Shown: positions 34,042 through 44,075 of the stretch, one piece after another
How positions within the stretch are numbered: the stretch's first letter is position 1
Layout of the letters: every line of letters starts with the position of its first letter
NCBI GenBank assembly: GCA_018398585.1
Contig: JAGTTD010000025.1
Span: forward strand, 16,931,578-16,995,577
Direction: 5' to 3'
DNA length: 64,000 nt
Source of the DNA: Simmondsia chinensis
Taxonomy: Eukaryota; Streptophyta; Magnoliopsida; Caryophyllales; Simmondsiaceae
The notes under the pieces: model-generated
Databases searched by the model: none
Told to the model about the DNA's origin: nothing
What the model saw: only the letters and a program-made list of their open reading frames with translations
Translations under genes and position numbers: made by a program

Positions 34042-34430
34042 TGTCATGATTATAGTAGGTGGGTTAAGTAGTATTAAGTCATTAGTATTAGTTAATTAGT
34101 GCATTAGCTATATGCTTGTATGTTAGTTCTATCCTTGTATGTGTTAGAGGGAGTGTTAGTTACTTAGGGAAGATTGGTTATAACTTAGATATTTTGACTG
34201 CTAGTTGTGGTTAGTTGTGCCATTAGCCTAGTTTAAATAGCTTAATCATCACTTGTAATGGCAATTCAAATGAAAATACAATCTCAATCTCCTTTACTTC
34301 CTTCTATTCTCTCTAATTCTCCCTCTAATTCTCTTCATCTTCCTCATTTCTTTCAATTCTTCCTCACCTCAAACTCTAACTCTTTCTAATTCTCTAAGCC
34401 ATGATCCAAGATCCACCTGGGGTCATGACA
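34042..34430 (+). repeat. Solo LTR (same family as 28503-28900)
   Basis: 389 bp, TGTCATG...CATGACA. Shares the ctccctctaattctc-like leader and TATA-like region with the other copy. Flanks aaaac/aaata are a weak 5-bp TSD. Confidence 0.75.
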
Positions 34431-34443
34431 AAATATATGGTTT

Positions 34444-34572
34444 TGTTTGGTAACGAGGAACCTGGGTTGCCCCAGTAAACTCCGGTCCATAAGAAAGTTC
34501 ACAATTCCCAGGAGCAGGTAACTCGAGGCACTCTCCCTAGTGAGAATCAAACTCTTGTTCCGTGTGCAATGA
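34444..34572 (-). mobile_element. Short tRNA-type SINE copy
   Basis: The flanking repeats tatatggttt (34434-34443) and cctatggttt (34573-34582) differ at two bases. On the minus strand it carries a box B-like gagtttgattctcac and ends ...ggttcctcgttaccaaaca, sharing its 3' half (cggggtaactgg / cctcgtta) with the copy at 43423-43615. Confidence 0.6.
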
Positions 34573-34574
34573 CC

Positions 34575-35090
34575 TATGGTTTATCAATTATGTTTTTCAA
34601 TTGCACCATATTTTCAGCCATGTTCGCAGCAAGTACCAAGGATAGAACACACAGGTATTATATCACAATCAATGAAATCTTCAATTATCGCTTTTAATAT
34701 CTCACCATCCCCTAAGTCGAAAAAGTGCAACACCAGCTATGAAGACGTAGATGGTGATGACGACAATGAAAACTGCAATATGAACAGCTCCTCGGAAAGA
34801 CTAGAATGTAGAGTCTGATATAGTATAAATAAGTTAATCACGTGTTAGACATGTGATTAACTAATATTTTAATAGGCAGTCTGATTTTAGTAATAATTTA
34901 GATCATTTTTCCTTTTATTACATAGTTACAGTATTAGTTAGTATTTTCCTCCCTTCTATATCACTCCCATTATTAACCACACAAAGGTGTTCTCCTACTT
35001 GTGTTAGAATTGGGTAACGATATATGTCATTTGGATTATCCATGATCTCAAATTTCTCGATTTTAACATGGAATGCTACTGGACTATATT
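34575..35090 (-). pseudogene. F-box/FBA pseudogene copy 3, C-terminal remnant
   Basis: 34575-34820 aligns with 18040-18235; 34975-35090 aligns with 18350-18470 (caaaggtgttctcctacttg). Between them an unrelated stretch (about 34815-34970) has been inserted. The F-box and most of the FBA region are absent. Open frames here run on the wrong strand. Confidence 0.6.
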
Positions 35091-35133
35091 ATCAAAACAT
35101 ATGACATAAGAATCCAAAGTTCAAAATAACTAA

Positions 35134-35646
35134 GGGCCTGTTTGGGATTGCTTATTTTGGGGAAATAAGTGCTTTTTTTTTGAAAAAAAAAAAAAACTTT
35201 TCTAAAATTTGGAGGGTGTTTGCCAAACATTAAAAAGTGTTTTTTATTAAAAGTAAAAGCTATTTTTCTACTTATAAATAGAAGCAACAATTTAGTGCTT
35301 CTGATTATACGTAGAAGCAGAATCAAAAGCTTAAAATTTTTAGGACAAAAATACCCCTAAAAATTTTTAGGACAAAAATACCCCAACTCAAATATTAAAA
35401 TTACATCATACCCTATTATCTTTCAAAACTCTAACCTTTTACCCAATCAATTTGGTCCTTTTCTGTAATTTGATCAAAAAAACACTTTTTTTAAACACTG
35501 GCCACACACTAACAATAATAAAATAAGCGCCTGACTGGTTGAGCCAAACGCAAACTGCTTCTTTAAAACAGTACTTTTCACATAGTACTTTTACAAAAAG
35601 TGCTTTTAAAATAAGCAGTTTTTTCACGGTAATTCCAAACAGGCCC
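35134..35646. mobile_element. PIF/Harbinger (Tourist-type) MITE
   Basis: TIR GGGCCTGTTTGG at both ends, TSD TAA (35131-35133, 35647-35649), 513 bp. Repeated gcttattttg/ataagc motifs near both ends. Minus-strand frames inside are not protein-like. Confidence 0.85.
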
Positions 35647-35649
35647 TAA

Positions 35650-36083
35650 TACACTTAGTTCATATTCAATAAACTTAATAAATAACATCAATTTATATGC
35701 GATATATGATCAAATTAGAAGCTTAAAAAAAATGTTTTAATTATGTAATTGATAAAATAAAATTATTTCTTGCACAATGATGAAAATTCAAAATAGAAAA
35801 AATATGATTACAATCGAACTCCGCCTTCAATGAGCTAATTGTGTATAAAATATATACAAGGTTGTTTATATTTGATTTGAGGGCTCAATAAGTAAATCAA
35901 CCTAGTTCAAATTTGATAAGCTTAACGAGTTGATTTCAAGGTACGAGGTGATTGTCTCAATAAAGTTTGAAAGCAGTTTATCAAATTTGTTATTAATTCG
36001 ATAATGGAAATAAGATAATTTGTTAATAGCTTCGATTAGCTCCATCTTGATTCTTAACTATACAATAGCAAAAAATTATGGAT
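35650..36083. other. AT-rich intergenic sequence
   Basis: I see no gene, repeat or TE terminus in it. Confidence 0.6.
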
Positions 36084-36090
36084 AATGAAA

Positions 36091-37295
36091 ACAACAATTA
36101 ATCTAAAATAACTCAACTGTATGTCAATATTCCAAAATATTACCCCACTCTATTTTCTAGCCAAAAAATAACACAACTTTAACTTTTCTACCAAAAAATA
36201 ACCAAACTTTAAAATTAATCTAAAAATAACCCAACTCTAAAAATTTGATTCAAAAAATACTGAATTATGGTGCGTGGTATGATGCTCCGACAATATATTT
36301 TTCTTCTACGTATTTTTTGTTTGACTTGTTCTCTATAGGGCTGCAAATGAGCCAAGCTGGCACACGAGCCGATTTGACTCGACTCGCTAAGGACTCGGCT
36401 TGGGTTCATCTAAGCCTGCTCGACTCATTTAAGGGCGATTCGTTCAAATAAATGAGCCAAATCAAATCGAGGCCGACTCAGCTTGAAAGGCTCACAAGCC
36501 AGCTCGTAAGGCTCACGAATCGGCCCGTTTATAGGCTCATGAGTCAGCTTAATTATTGGCTCGCATGTCTACATTGCGGATTGAGTTACATGTATATATT
36601 TTTTATTTCCAATTTCTGTACATAATTTATTTTATCACCATTTTCTTGAAATCCAAGTAACAATAATCATAAATGAGTATAACAAGCCTAATAAATGAGC
36701 CCAATGAATTGGCACAACTCAATGAGCTAGCTCGCCAAATAATCAAGCCTAAATGATACCAATATCGAGTCAATTCTATTTAGTAAACGAGCTGAGCCGA
36801 CCACAGATATGTGGCTCGATTAGAGAAATAATACCGATACCGAGTTGCTCTCATTTAATTAACGAGCCAAGCCGAGCAAGCTATGGTTCTACTCAGCTTG
36901 GCTCGGCTCATTTGCAACCCTAGTTCTCTAGTTGTATTCCCTGTTGTTTTGCTTCTTCTGTACCTCGGGATATCGCTTTTTTGTGGGATTGTACTTAATT
37001 ATCGAAAAAGGTATTTTTACTTTGGTTAGGTGGGAAAACAAATCAAGCCAAATCATAAATATATAGAAGAAAAATATATTGTTAGAGCGTCATACCACGC
37101 GCCATGCTTAGTCACCAATTCAATATTTTTTAAATTAATTTTAGATTTTTTTGGTTATTTTTTAGTAGAAAAGTTAGAGTTGGATTATTTTTTGTCAGAA
37201 AAGTTAGAGTTAGATTATTTTGGGTTAGAAAAAAGAGTTGAATTATTTTTTGGTATATTGACATATAATTAGGTTATTTTTAAATTAAATGTTGT
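36091..37295. mobile_element. Mutator-like non-autonomous element with about 220-bp TIRs
   Basis: Long inverted termini: 36091-36320 is matched in reverse complement by about 37060-37295, sharing ccaaaaaataac, cgtggtatga and aatatatttttcttct blocks. A 7-bp direct repeat AATGAAA flanks it exactly (36084-36090, 37296-37302). Long TIRs and no transposase point to a MULE derivative. A hAT element is nested within. Confidence 0.75.
36336..36922. mobile_element. Non-autonomous hAT element, perfect 8-bp TSD
   Basis: TSD GTTCTCTA at 36328-36335 and 36923-36930. Termini TAGGGCTGCAAATGAGCC and GGCTCATTTGCAACCCTA. The interior is rich in GGCTC/GAGCC words. 587 bp, no transposase. Inserted in the Mutator-like element, so younger than it. 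Confidence 0.9.
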
Positions 37296-37302
37296 AATGA
37301 AA

Positions 37303-37756
37303 GTATTATTTCTCAGTACGTCTTTTTTAATACTAGGATTGTTTGGCGTTTAAAATAATAACTCCATTTGAGTATAAATAAATTCCCAATAAGTATTTTA
37401 TCTTTTCATGTTATTATTTCTAATTATCATTCGGTTCACCCTTGAAAATCAAAACTAAAACTACAAAATGGAACAACTACAATTAGTATATTATTTGAAT
37501 TATATTATAAGTTAGATTTTTGTTCGGGTCATTTCAGGTTATAGATCGAGTCTAGTTCTAGTCTCAGGTGATCATGACTTGAGTCAAACCTGAGTTGGGT
37601 CTGTTAAAAGTCAGGTCATTTTGAGTTTCAGGTTAACTCCAGTGGATCAAGTTCCATTCAGATTGAACTCGGATTGGGTCATTCTCGGGTTTGGGTCCCA
37701 ATACTTTCTGAATTTTTGGGGCTACGGTTGGCTCAGGTCATATTTTGCCAGCTCTA
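37303..37756. other. Repetitive GGTC-rich intergenic DNA
   Basis: 37520-37750 is full of gggtca/aggtca words, like the interiors of the 39.7-42.3 kb elements, but with no recognisable ends. No gene. Confidence 0.4.
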
Positions 37757-37759
37757 CTT

Positions 37760-37875
37760 TTAATATGACAGTCTAATTGATCTTCAACCTTGACTTTGTA
37801 TTTAAAAAAATATTTTCTTAATATGACAATCTAATTGATCTTCAACCTTGACTTTGTATTTAAAAAATATTTCTT
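37760..37875. repeat. 58-bp tandem duplication
   Basis: ttaatatgacagtctaattg... is repeated immediately at 37818 with one or two substitutions. Confidence 0.9.
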
Positions 37876-37879
37876 CTAT

Positions 37880-38240
37880 ATCATCTTTTGTTTTGAAGAG
37901 TTATACCTTTCTTGGGCTAGAGTCGTCATTTATGAAAGTGACACATTATCGTTTGCCAACTGTGCTCATGGTATTTTTAAAATATGTTAAGTCACTATGA
38001 ATTAATTCCGAAAGGTTAGTTTCTATGTTTTCCATAATTTTAAAATTTTCTTTTGGCAAGTTTTGCTTCTATGCAAATTTCACCTTTATTGAATTCATTA
38101 CTCATGTTTGGAACCCATTTCAAAATTTTAAGATGTCTTATATATGTAACATTCACATGTCTTAGTCGAGCATGCCTTAAATCAATAGACTTTAGAATGT
38201 AAGCAGAAGACCTTTTACTCAAGTTTTGGTAAATAGGATT
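37880..38240 (-). pseudogene. Copia integrase relic, part 1
   Basis: The minus strand codes LNPIYQNLSKRSSAYILKS, then HARLRHVNVTYIRHLK and MSNEFNKGEICIEAKLAKR: the GAG-pre-integrase and integrase zinc region (H...C-x2-C) of a copia element. Several residues and the reading frame beyond 38040 are lost. The upstream end continues at 42332-42425. Confidence 0.65.
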
Positions 38241-39730
38241 AAGTATGAAGAGACCTCCAAATCAAAAATCCCTCCTCCTACCACCACCAACAGACCCACC
38301 AGGAGACCAGGAGACCAATGCCAATACCCCGAGAAACGGTGTCCATATTCGTTGACGGCTTACCTGAGGGAACAACAAACTCCTGGCTCAAGTATGTCTT
38401 CCGTAATTTCAGGTCAGTTTATGATATTTTTGTTCCTGTTAAGAGGAGGATGAGGTCTAGATGCTCGTATGGTTTTGTCCGGTTTCATAATTCGAGGGAA
38501 GCTGCTAGAGCAATTTCAGCTATGAATGGTAGATGGGTGGTGGAAGCCAAGCTTAGGGTTGAATGGGCTAACCCACCAAAAAGATCAACTGAGTCATCAG
38601 CCCGGAGCCAGCATCGTTCAAGGTTCTTTCAGCAGAACAGAGACACAAGCGGTTTACATGATCAGAATGTGACCCTCTTACTCAGACCAAAGATTATGTA
38701 GGTTCTGACACTCCAAGGATTGTGGTTTCAAACACCAACAAGAATGTGGAGGAGTGGCTTCAACGGTCTATTATTGTGCACACATCGGGTGAGGTGAGTC
38801 TGGATAGTATTCTCACCTTTATCACAGAGAACGACCTCCACGGTTTAACCCCTAAAGGGTTAAGCACCAACACTTTCATCCTGGTTTGTGATTCCGCTGA
38901 GACTGTGGAGTCCTACCTCGGCCCTCATCGCGAGATTCTTCTTTGGAAATTCAGCAAGGTTTCTAAATACTCTGGCGAGATCCTTGGCTCACTTAACAGA
39001 AGAGTATGGATCGAAGTTTTTGGACTGCTTGTCTAATGCTGGACTAAGGAATGCTTTTCTGACCTTGCGGGATTATGGGGGAAGTTTGTCAGTCCAAACA
39101 AGCTCAAGACTACTGACAAATAGGGAGAGAAAAGCGCTGAAGTGCAAAAAAAAAGAAAGTGAAAAGCGGGAGCTTCAAAAATTTCTTGAGGACATGTCGC
39201 CTAGGAGAAATACGCCGGAAAATAACAAGGCTTCAGGCAAACGAAAAAAGGGGAAGGAGGTGAAATGGGGAAAATCGTCAAAGGATACCGGTAATAAGAA
39301 GAAAAGGAATAGGGAGAATCGATACGACAAGATCTCGGAAGCAAAATATGATGAGTTGATCCTTCAAGCAGAGCGGGCAATTGACATGGGAAGAAGAGTT
39401 GGGTTTAATTTCGATCGTTTCGACCCACCCACGGTGGCAGATCTGATGGCTAAATGAGGTGGGTGGTTTTGTCGTTGAGGTTCAGTCCTGCTTCGGATTC
39501 CCATGCTGGTCGTTTGGTTCTTTTTCTTTTGCGTTCCCGGCCTGAGCTTGTTTTGTGCTCGTCTTGGGTAGCGTGTGCTCGGTGTCTGTTTTGTCGGGTT
39601 TGGATGTTTTTGGTTTTGTTACTTTTTGTTTCCCTTTTTATTCCCCCCTCCGTTTACGGAGTGGCCCAGGCCTCGTTTTTTCGAGCTGCCTGTCTTCGGC
39701 TTTGCCGATATTTATCCAAAAAAAAAAAAA
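38241..39730 (+). mobile_element. LINE-type insertion with RRM-containing ORF1, no ORF2
   Basis: A coding segment (38318-39457) is followed by about 270 bp of GT-rich 3' UTR and a 13-base A tail (39718-39730). It splits the copia relic. A 5' start near 38241 is inferred from where copia homology stops. No endonuclease or reverse transcriptase follows ORF1, so the copy is non-autonomous or internally deleted. A target duplication cannot be confirmed because another element begins 6 bp after the tail. Confidence 0.6.
38318..39457 (+). pseudogene. LINE ORF1-like protein with N-terminal RRM
   Basis: ATG 38318 begins an RNA recognition motif: IFVDGLPEGTT (RNP2-like), then CSYGFVRFHNSREAARAISA (RNP1 GFVRF) and LRVEWANPPKR. 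A frameshift near 38665 leads to a middle domain (EEWLQRSIIVHTSGEVSLDS; ILLWKFSKVSK; WIEVFGL) typical of plant LINE ORF1 proteins. WTKECFSDLAGLWGKFVSP then reads in the same frame to TAG at about 39120. A basic Lys-rich linker and C-terminal helix (YDELILQAERAIDMGRRVGF) end at 39455-39457 in another frame. Alternative: a retrocopy of a host SR-like gene, but the middle domain argues for LINE. Confidence 0.6.
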
Positions 39731-39736
39731 CCTTTA

Positions 39737-40779
39737 GGTTGTGTTTGGAGTATGGAATTGGAGGCTATAATTAGGGTTGAGGCTGGAATTGGAGCCCATA
39801 ATTCCAATTCTGTTGTTTGGTTCACCTGTTGGATTGGAATTAGAATTCCACTATCCAATTCCATGGAATTAGATTTTAACTGAAAATCATACTTTCCAAT
39901 TCTTTGGGGTGGGGTCAGGAATTACAATTCTATATTAACTGCATTGACCTAGAACCCAAAATGACCCAACTTGATTAACCCAAATCCAAGATGACTTAAA
40001 ATTTAAAGACTTAAACACAACCTAATATTTGACCTTAACCTCGAAATCACCCAACTTGAATGGCTTGAACTTGAAATGACCGAAATCACCTTAGCTCAAA
40101 GTCCGAAGTGACCTAGCCCGATTGACTCGAAACTCGAGATGCCTTATATCCAAAAAATGGAACTCCCCAACTTGAATGTGATTTAACAAGCTGAGTCAAA
40201 ATGGAAGTGACTCGACCAAATTGACCCAAAACTTAATACAACGCATACCCAAAATGACCTTACCCATCTCAAACTCAGCCTTAGATGACTTGAAATTTGA
40301 AATTATACAACTCGTTTGTCCCAAAACTAAGATGAATCGAGTTTGAAATAACCTAAATGAACTCAAACCCTATCTTAACTAGCCTGAATCTTGAAAATAC
40401 CTAACTCGATTAATTGAAAATCCGAGGAAACTTGAACACCACATGATTCGACACGATACTGGACCCGATTTGACTCGAATATCGAATAACTCGAACTTAA
40501 ATTGAATTGCTTCAACCATAATAACTTGAACACAATGTGAACCACTCCGACAAAAATCTAACCGTAGTTGATTTAAAATTTAAAATACTCCAACTCAATT
40601 GATTGAAAATCCTTGATGATTCGAATCATTATGTAGTTATAATTCTGACCTCCAGTTCCTTTAATAAACCAAATAATGGAATTTCAATTCCATTCGAATT
40701 CCAATTCCATTAGAATTGGAATTGGAATTGCAATTCTACAGTCCAATTCCAATTCCAATTCCATGTGCCAAACAGAGCC
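39737..40779. mobile_element. Harbinger-like non-autonomous element E1
   Basis: Ends GGTTGTGTTTGG and CCAAACAGAGCC, TSD TTA (39734-39736, 40780-40782). Both ends are dense in ccaattcc/ggaattgg words. The interior is a degenerate repeat of acccaa/ttgaccc/gatgactc words, without coding. 1,043 bp. Confidence 0.75.
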
Positions 40780-40782
40780 TTA

Positions 40783-42331
40783 GACTTCGTTTGGCACATA
40801 AAATTGGAATTGCACTGTGAAATTGCAATTCCAAATCCAATTATGGTGGGATTGGAATTCAGATGGAACTAAAATTCCATTGTTTGGTTTATCAAAGGAA
40901 TTGAAAGTCGGAATCATAATTTTATAATAAGTTGAGCCATCATGGGTTTTTGGACAATTAAGTTGGAGTATTTCTAGTTTTAATTTGGTTATGATCATAT
41001 TTTGGTCGGAGCGGTTTACATTGTGTTAGAGTTATTAGGTCAGAGTGATTCACTTCGATTTCAAGTTATTCGAGTTTTGAGTCAAATTGGATTGATATCG
41101 TGACGGATTATTTGGTGATCAAATTATCTCCATTTTTCAGTTAATTAGGTTAGTTCTTTATGAGATTCAAGTTGCAATTGATTGATTTTGAGTTGATTTA
41201 GGTCATTTCAAGTCATTTTAGGCTGAGTTGTAAATGGATCGAGTCATTTTGGGGTTTAGGTCACATTAAGTTTTGGGTCAATTTGGTCTTATCATTTCCA
41301 TTCCAGCTCAACTTATTTACATCAAATTCAAGTCGGGTAGTTTCACTTTTTGGATTCAGTTATCTCGAGTTTCGGGTCAATCGGGTTGGGTCACTTTGGA
41401 CCTTGAGTTAAGTTGATTTTTGTCATTTCAAGTTCAAGTTATTCGAGTGGGGTGATTTTAAGGTTTGGGCCAAATTTTAGGTTATGTCTAAGTCTTTCGA
41501 TTTTGAGTCATCTTGGGTTTGTATTAATCAAGTGGGGTCATTTTAGGTCAGGTCAAATTGTAATTCTATACTAACTCCATTGACCTAAAAATTAAAATTA
41601 CCCTATTTGACTAACCCAAACCCAAGATAACTCAAATTCGAAAGACTTAGACAAAAACCCACAATTTGACTCAAACTTTAAAATCACCCAACTTGAATGA
41701 CTTGGACTTGAAATGGATGAAATTAGCTTAACTCAAAGTCTGAAGTGATCCAACCTGATTGACCCAAAACTTGAGATGACGCAAATGCAAAAAATAAAAC
41801 TACTCAACATAAATGTGATGTAAATAAGCTGAGCCGAAGTAGAAATGACCCAACCAAATTGACCCAACTCTTAATATGACCCAAACCCAAAATGACCCGA
41901 CCCATCTCAAACTCAGCCTAAGATGACTCAAGATTTGAAATGATGCAAGTTGTTTGTCCCAATCCCAAAAGGCCTAACTCGATAAACTAAAACTCTGTGA
42001 TAACTTAAACACCAAATGATTTGAAGCAATATTCGATCTAATTTGACTTAAAACCTGAATAACTCGAAATCAAAGTAAATTGCAACGGGCATAATTCGAA
42101 CATATTGTGAACCGGTCCTACCAAAATCCAGTCGTAGTTGATTTAAAACTTGAAATATGCCAACTCGATTGACCGAAACCCGTAATAATTCAAATCATTA
42201 TAGAACTATAATTCCGACCTCCAATTTTTTTGATAAACCAAATACTTGAATTTTAATTCCAATTCTACGAATATTGGAATTGAAATTACAATTCCATAGT
42301 CCAATTGTAATTTCATGTGCCAAACAAAGCC
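40783..42331. mobile_element. Harbinger-like element E2, internally palindromic
   Basis: Ends GACTTCGTTTGG and CCAAACAAAGCC; flanks TTA/TTG. The right half (about 41560-42331) is homologous to E1 in the same orientation. The left half (about 40783-41550) is the same family in inverted orientation. E2 is thus two units head to head and can fold into a hairpin of roughly 0.75 kb. Confidence 0.65.
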
Positions 42332-42425
42332 TTGCCAAGAAATTCACCATTACTAGTAAGTACTAAGTTATCAACATCAAAGACTAGCTTGATTCCAACC
42401 TTGTTCAATATAGCTCTGGAGATTA
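42332..42425 (-). pseudogene. Copia integrase relic, part 2
   Basis: The minus strand reads LISRAILNKVGIKLVFDVDN then VLTSNGEFLG, the segment that precedes 37880-38240 in copia proteins. Together they show one relic split by LINE + E1 + E2. Confidence 0.65.
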
Positions 42426-42429
42426 AGCT

Positions 42430-42710
42430 AGAGCCTAAATTTGCCAAGCTCGAGTTTAAACGAGCCAAAATGGGCCTAAATTAAGTTTTAATGAGCCTAT
42501 AATAACAAGCTTATTTCAAAGCACTTTGAGCGAGGTTCAAGCTCAACCAAGCCAAGCTAAACCTGAACTAACAATGAGCCAAGCTCGAGTTTGAAGTTTT
42601 CAAGCTCGATGAGCTCTAAGCCGAGCCTATGTCGAGCTACATGTAAATGAGTTGAGCCTTGAGCCCGATGAGCTCGGGCTAACCTTGGCTAAAAAACACC
42701 CCTCACCAAG
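42430..42710. mobile_element. GAGCTC-rich hAT-like fragment
   Basis: Dense in gagcc/gctcga words like the hAT at 36.3 kb. The right end ggctaaaaaacacccct resembles an hAT terminus. The left end is not clear. Confidence 0.45.
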
Positions 42711-43136
42711 CTAACTATCAAGCATTATAATGTCCAATAGTGATTGAACAAGATTTCTCGCTACACTCGGACCCGGCCTGATCTGTCCAAGTGCATGTGT
42801 CTGACACGGTTTTAACCCTTGTTAAACACAAATATGACCCTATAATGACCAATTAACAGGTTCTCACAGGTTTGACCTATGTCATTTTGATATGAAGTGG
42901 TTGAATATGTGAAATGATTTCGTAGTCATTATTCCAGGTACCCAATGAATAAAAAATTTAAAATTATTTTATAAAAATATTTATAATTCATTTTTTATGT
43001 AATAAACTATATTCGTGATTTGATAATATATATAATATTATTTATCAATATAATTATGATTTTATTTATTTATATTTTGTTATTTGTTTAAATTAAGGGT
43101 AAAAAAAGGTTTTAACAAAACAAATAAAGGATCAAA
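42711..43136. other. AT-rich intergenic sequence
   Basis: I see no gene. The segment around 42760-42900 holds tgaccc-type words but no clear element. Confidence 0.5.
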
Positions 43137-43247
43137 TAGTCTCTCTTTAGGTTAACACCCTGAAGGGGGAAGGCTGCATACACTGCCCTCCAGACCTTGT
43201 GTAGGCGAGAGCCCTTGAGGCACTGGATATGTTCCCTTTTTTTAAAG
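43137..43247 (+). mobile_element. 5'-truncated TS/Au-like SINE, 14-bp TSD
   Basis: TSD AATAAAGGATCAAA at 43123-43136 and 43248-43261. Contains taacaccctgaagggggaag, gctgcatacactgccctcc and cttgaggcactgg. The tail is T-rich rather than (TTG)n. Confidence 0.85.
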
Positions 43248-43422
43248 AATAAAGGATCAAAATGAGTTTGACCCGAATTTGACCCATCAAACCTATTACC
43301 CATGTTGAACTTGCAACCTGACTCATTATCGACCCCTATCACGGACCTAACCAAATTAGAATTATTTTTCCCTTCGGCTTGACCCATTGGCCTCCACTAC
43401 CCATAACCAATGCAAAATCCTT

Positions 43423-43615
43423 TTGTTAACGAGGAATCCAGTTACCCCGGTAAATCTTGACCCATGCAGCGACCCATAAGTCACATAAGCCAATTAAGTT
43501 AAGGATTCCTCGGGGGGAGGTTCAAGGGGAAAATTGAACTCCAGACTTTTTTAGCTTAAAGCAATACTCTATCTTTGTACTTGTCTTCTACCCCTGAGAC
43601 AAGACCTTGATGGGT
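43423..43615 (-). mobile_element. tRNA-headed SINE, perfect 15-bp TSD
   Basis: TSD CAATGCAAAATCCTT at 43408-43422 and 43616-43630. On the minus strand there is a box A-like tctcaggggtagaagacaag, then a box B-like ggagttcaattttcc, then a body ending ...ggattcctcgttaacaaa. This is a second SINE family, distinct from the (TTG)n family. Confidence 0.75.
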
Positions 43616-43639
43616 CAATGCAAAATCCTTCTACTCCAC

Positions 43640-43723
43640 TTAGGGAGCAGCAGTGGAGCGGGTAAAACCCGTTATTCGTGGGTACCGCCCCGTTTGGAGG
43701 GGGTATGGGTGCGGGGCGGGTAG
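43640..43723. other. GC-rich gggta-word repeat
   Basis: Words such as gggtaccgcccc and tgcggggcgggtag recur; similar gggtaatggatacccat words lie at 54235-54300 and cccgccctgccccg at 54413, on the other side of C2. Probably one older repeat split by C2. Confidence 0.4.
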
Positions 43724-43969
43724 ATATACATGTAAATACTTGATTTACTTGCCTTGTAACCGTGCATGATTTGGGGGTTTTGATTTTTACGTTTATGTCC
43801 TGTGATTATTTACTTAGGATTCTTTCTTTATAAGTGTTAGGTTAGTCTTTTGGGTTTTTCCTTGTACTTGTATAAATTGTGAGTATGACTAGAGAATAAT
43901 ATCATTCCAATTCTCATATTATTTTTAGTGTTCTTCCATTTGTTTGTTTTAGCATTGTTGATTTTTACA
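43724..43969 (+). repeat. C2 5' LTR (5'-truncated)
   Basis: Matches 53936-54183 with about 10% differences, which suggests an old insertion. Ends ttgatttttaca before the primer site. Confidence 0.75.
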
Positions 43970-44075
43970 TGACATCAGAGCAAGCTTGAAGTTGCTCCTT
44001 GTTTCAATTGCCCTTTTGTAAGCCTTCCCCTCTTGTTATTCTTGTTTTGTTTATGTATTTTTTGCGTGTTTCATA

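Noticed and set aside
35084..35627. Phe/Lys-rich minus-strand frames
   Set aside because: Contained in a Harbinger MITE with clear TIRs and TSD; low-complexity T/A-rich translation.
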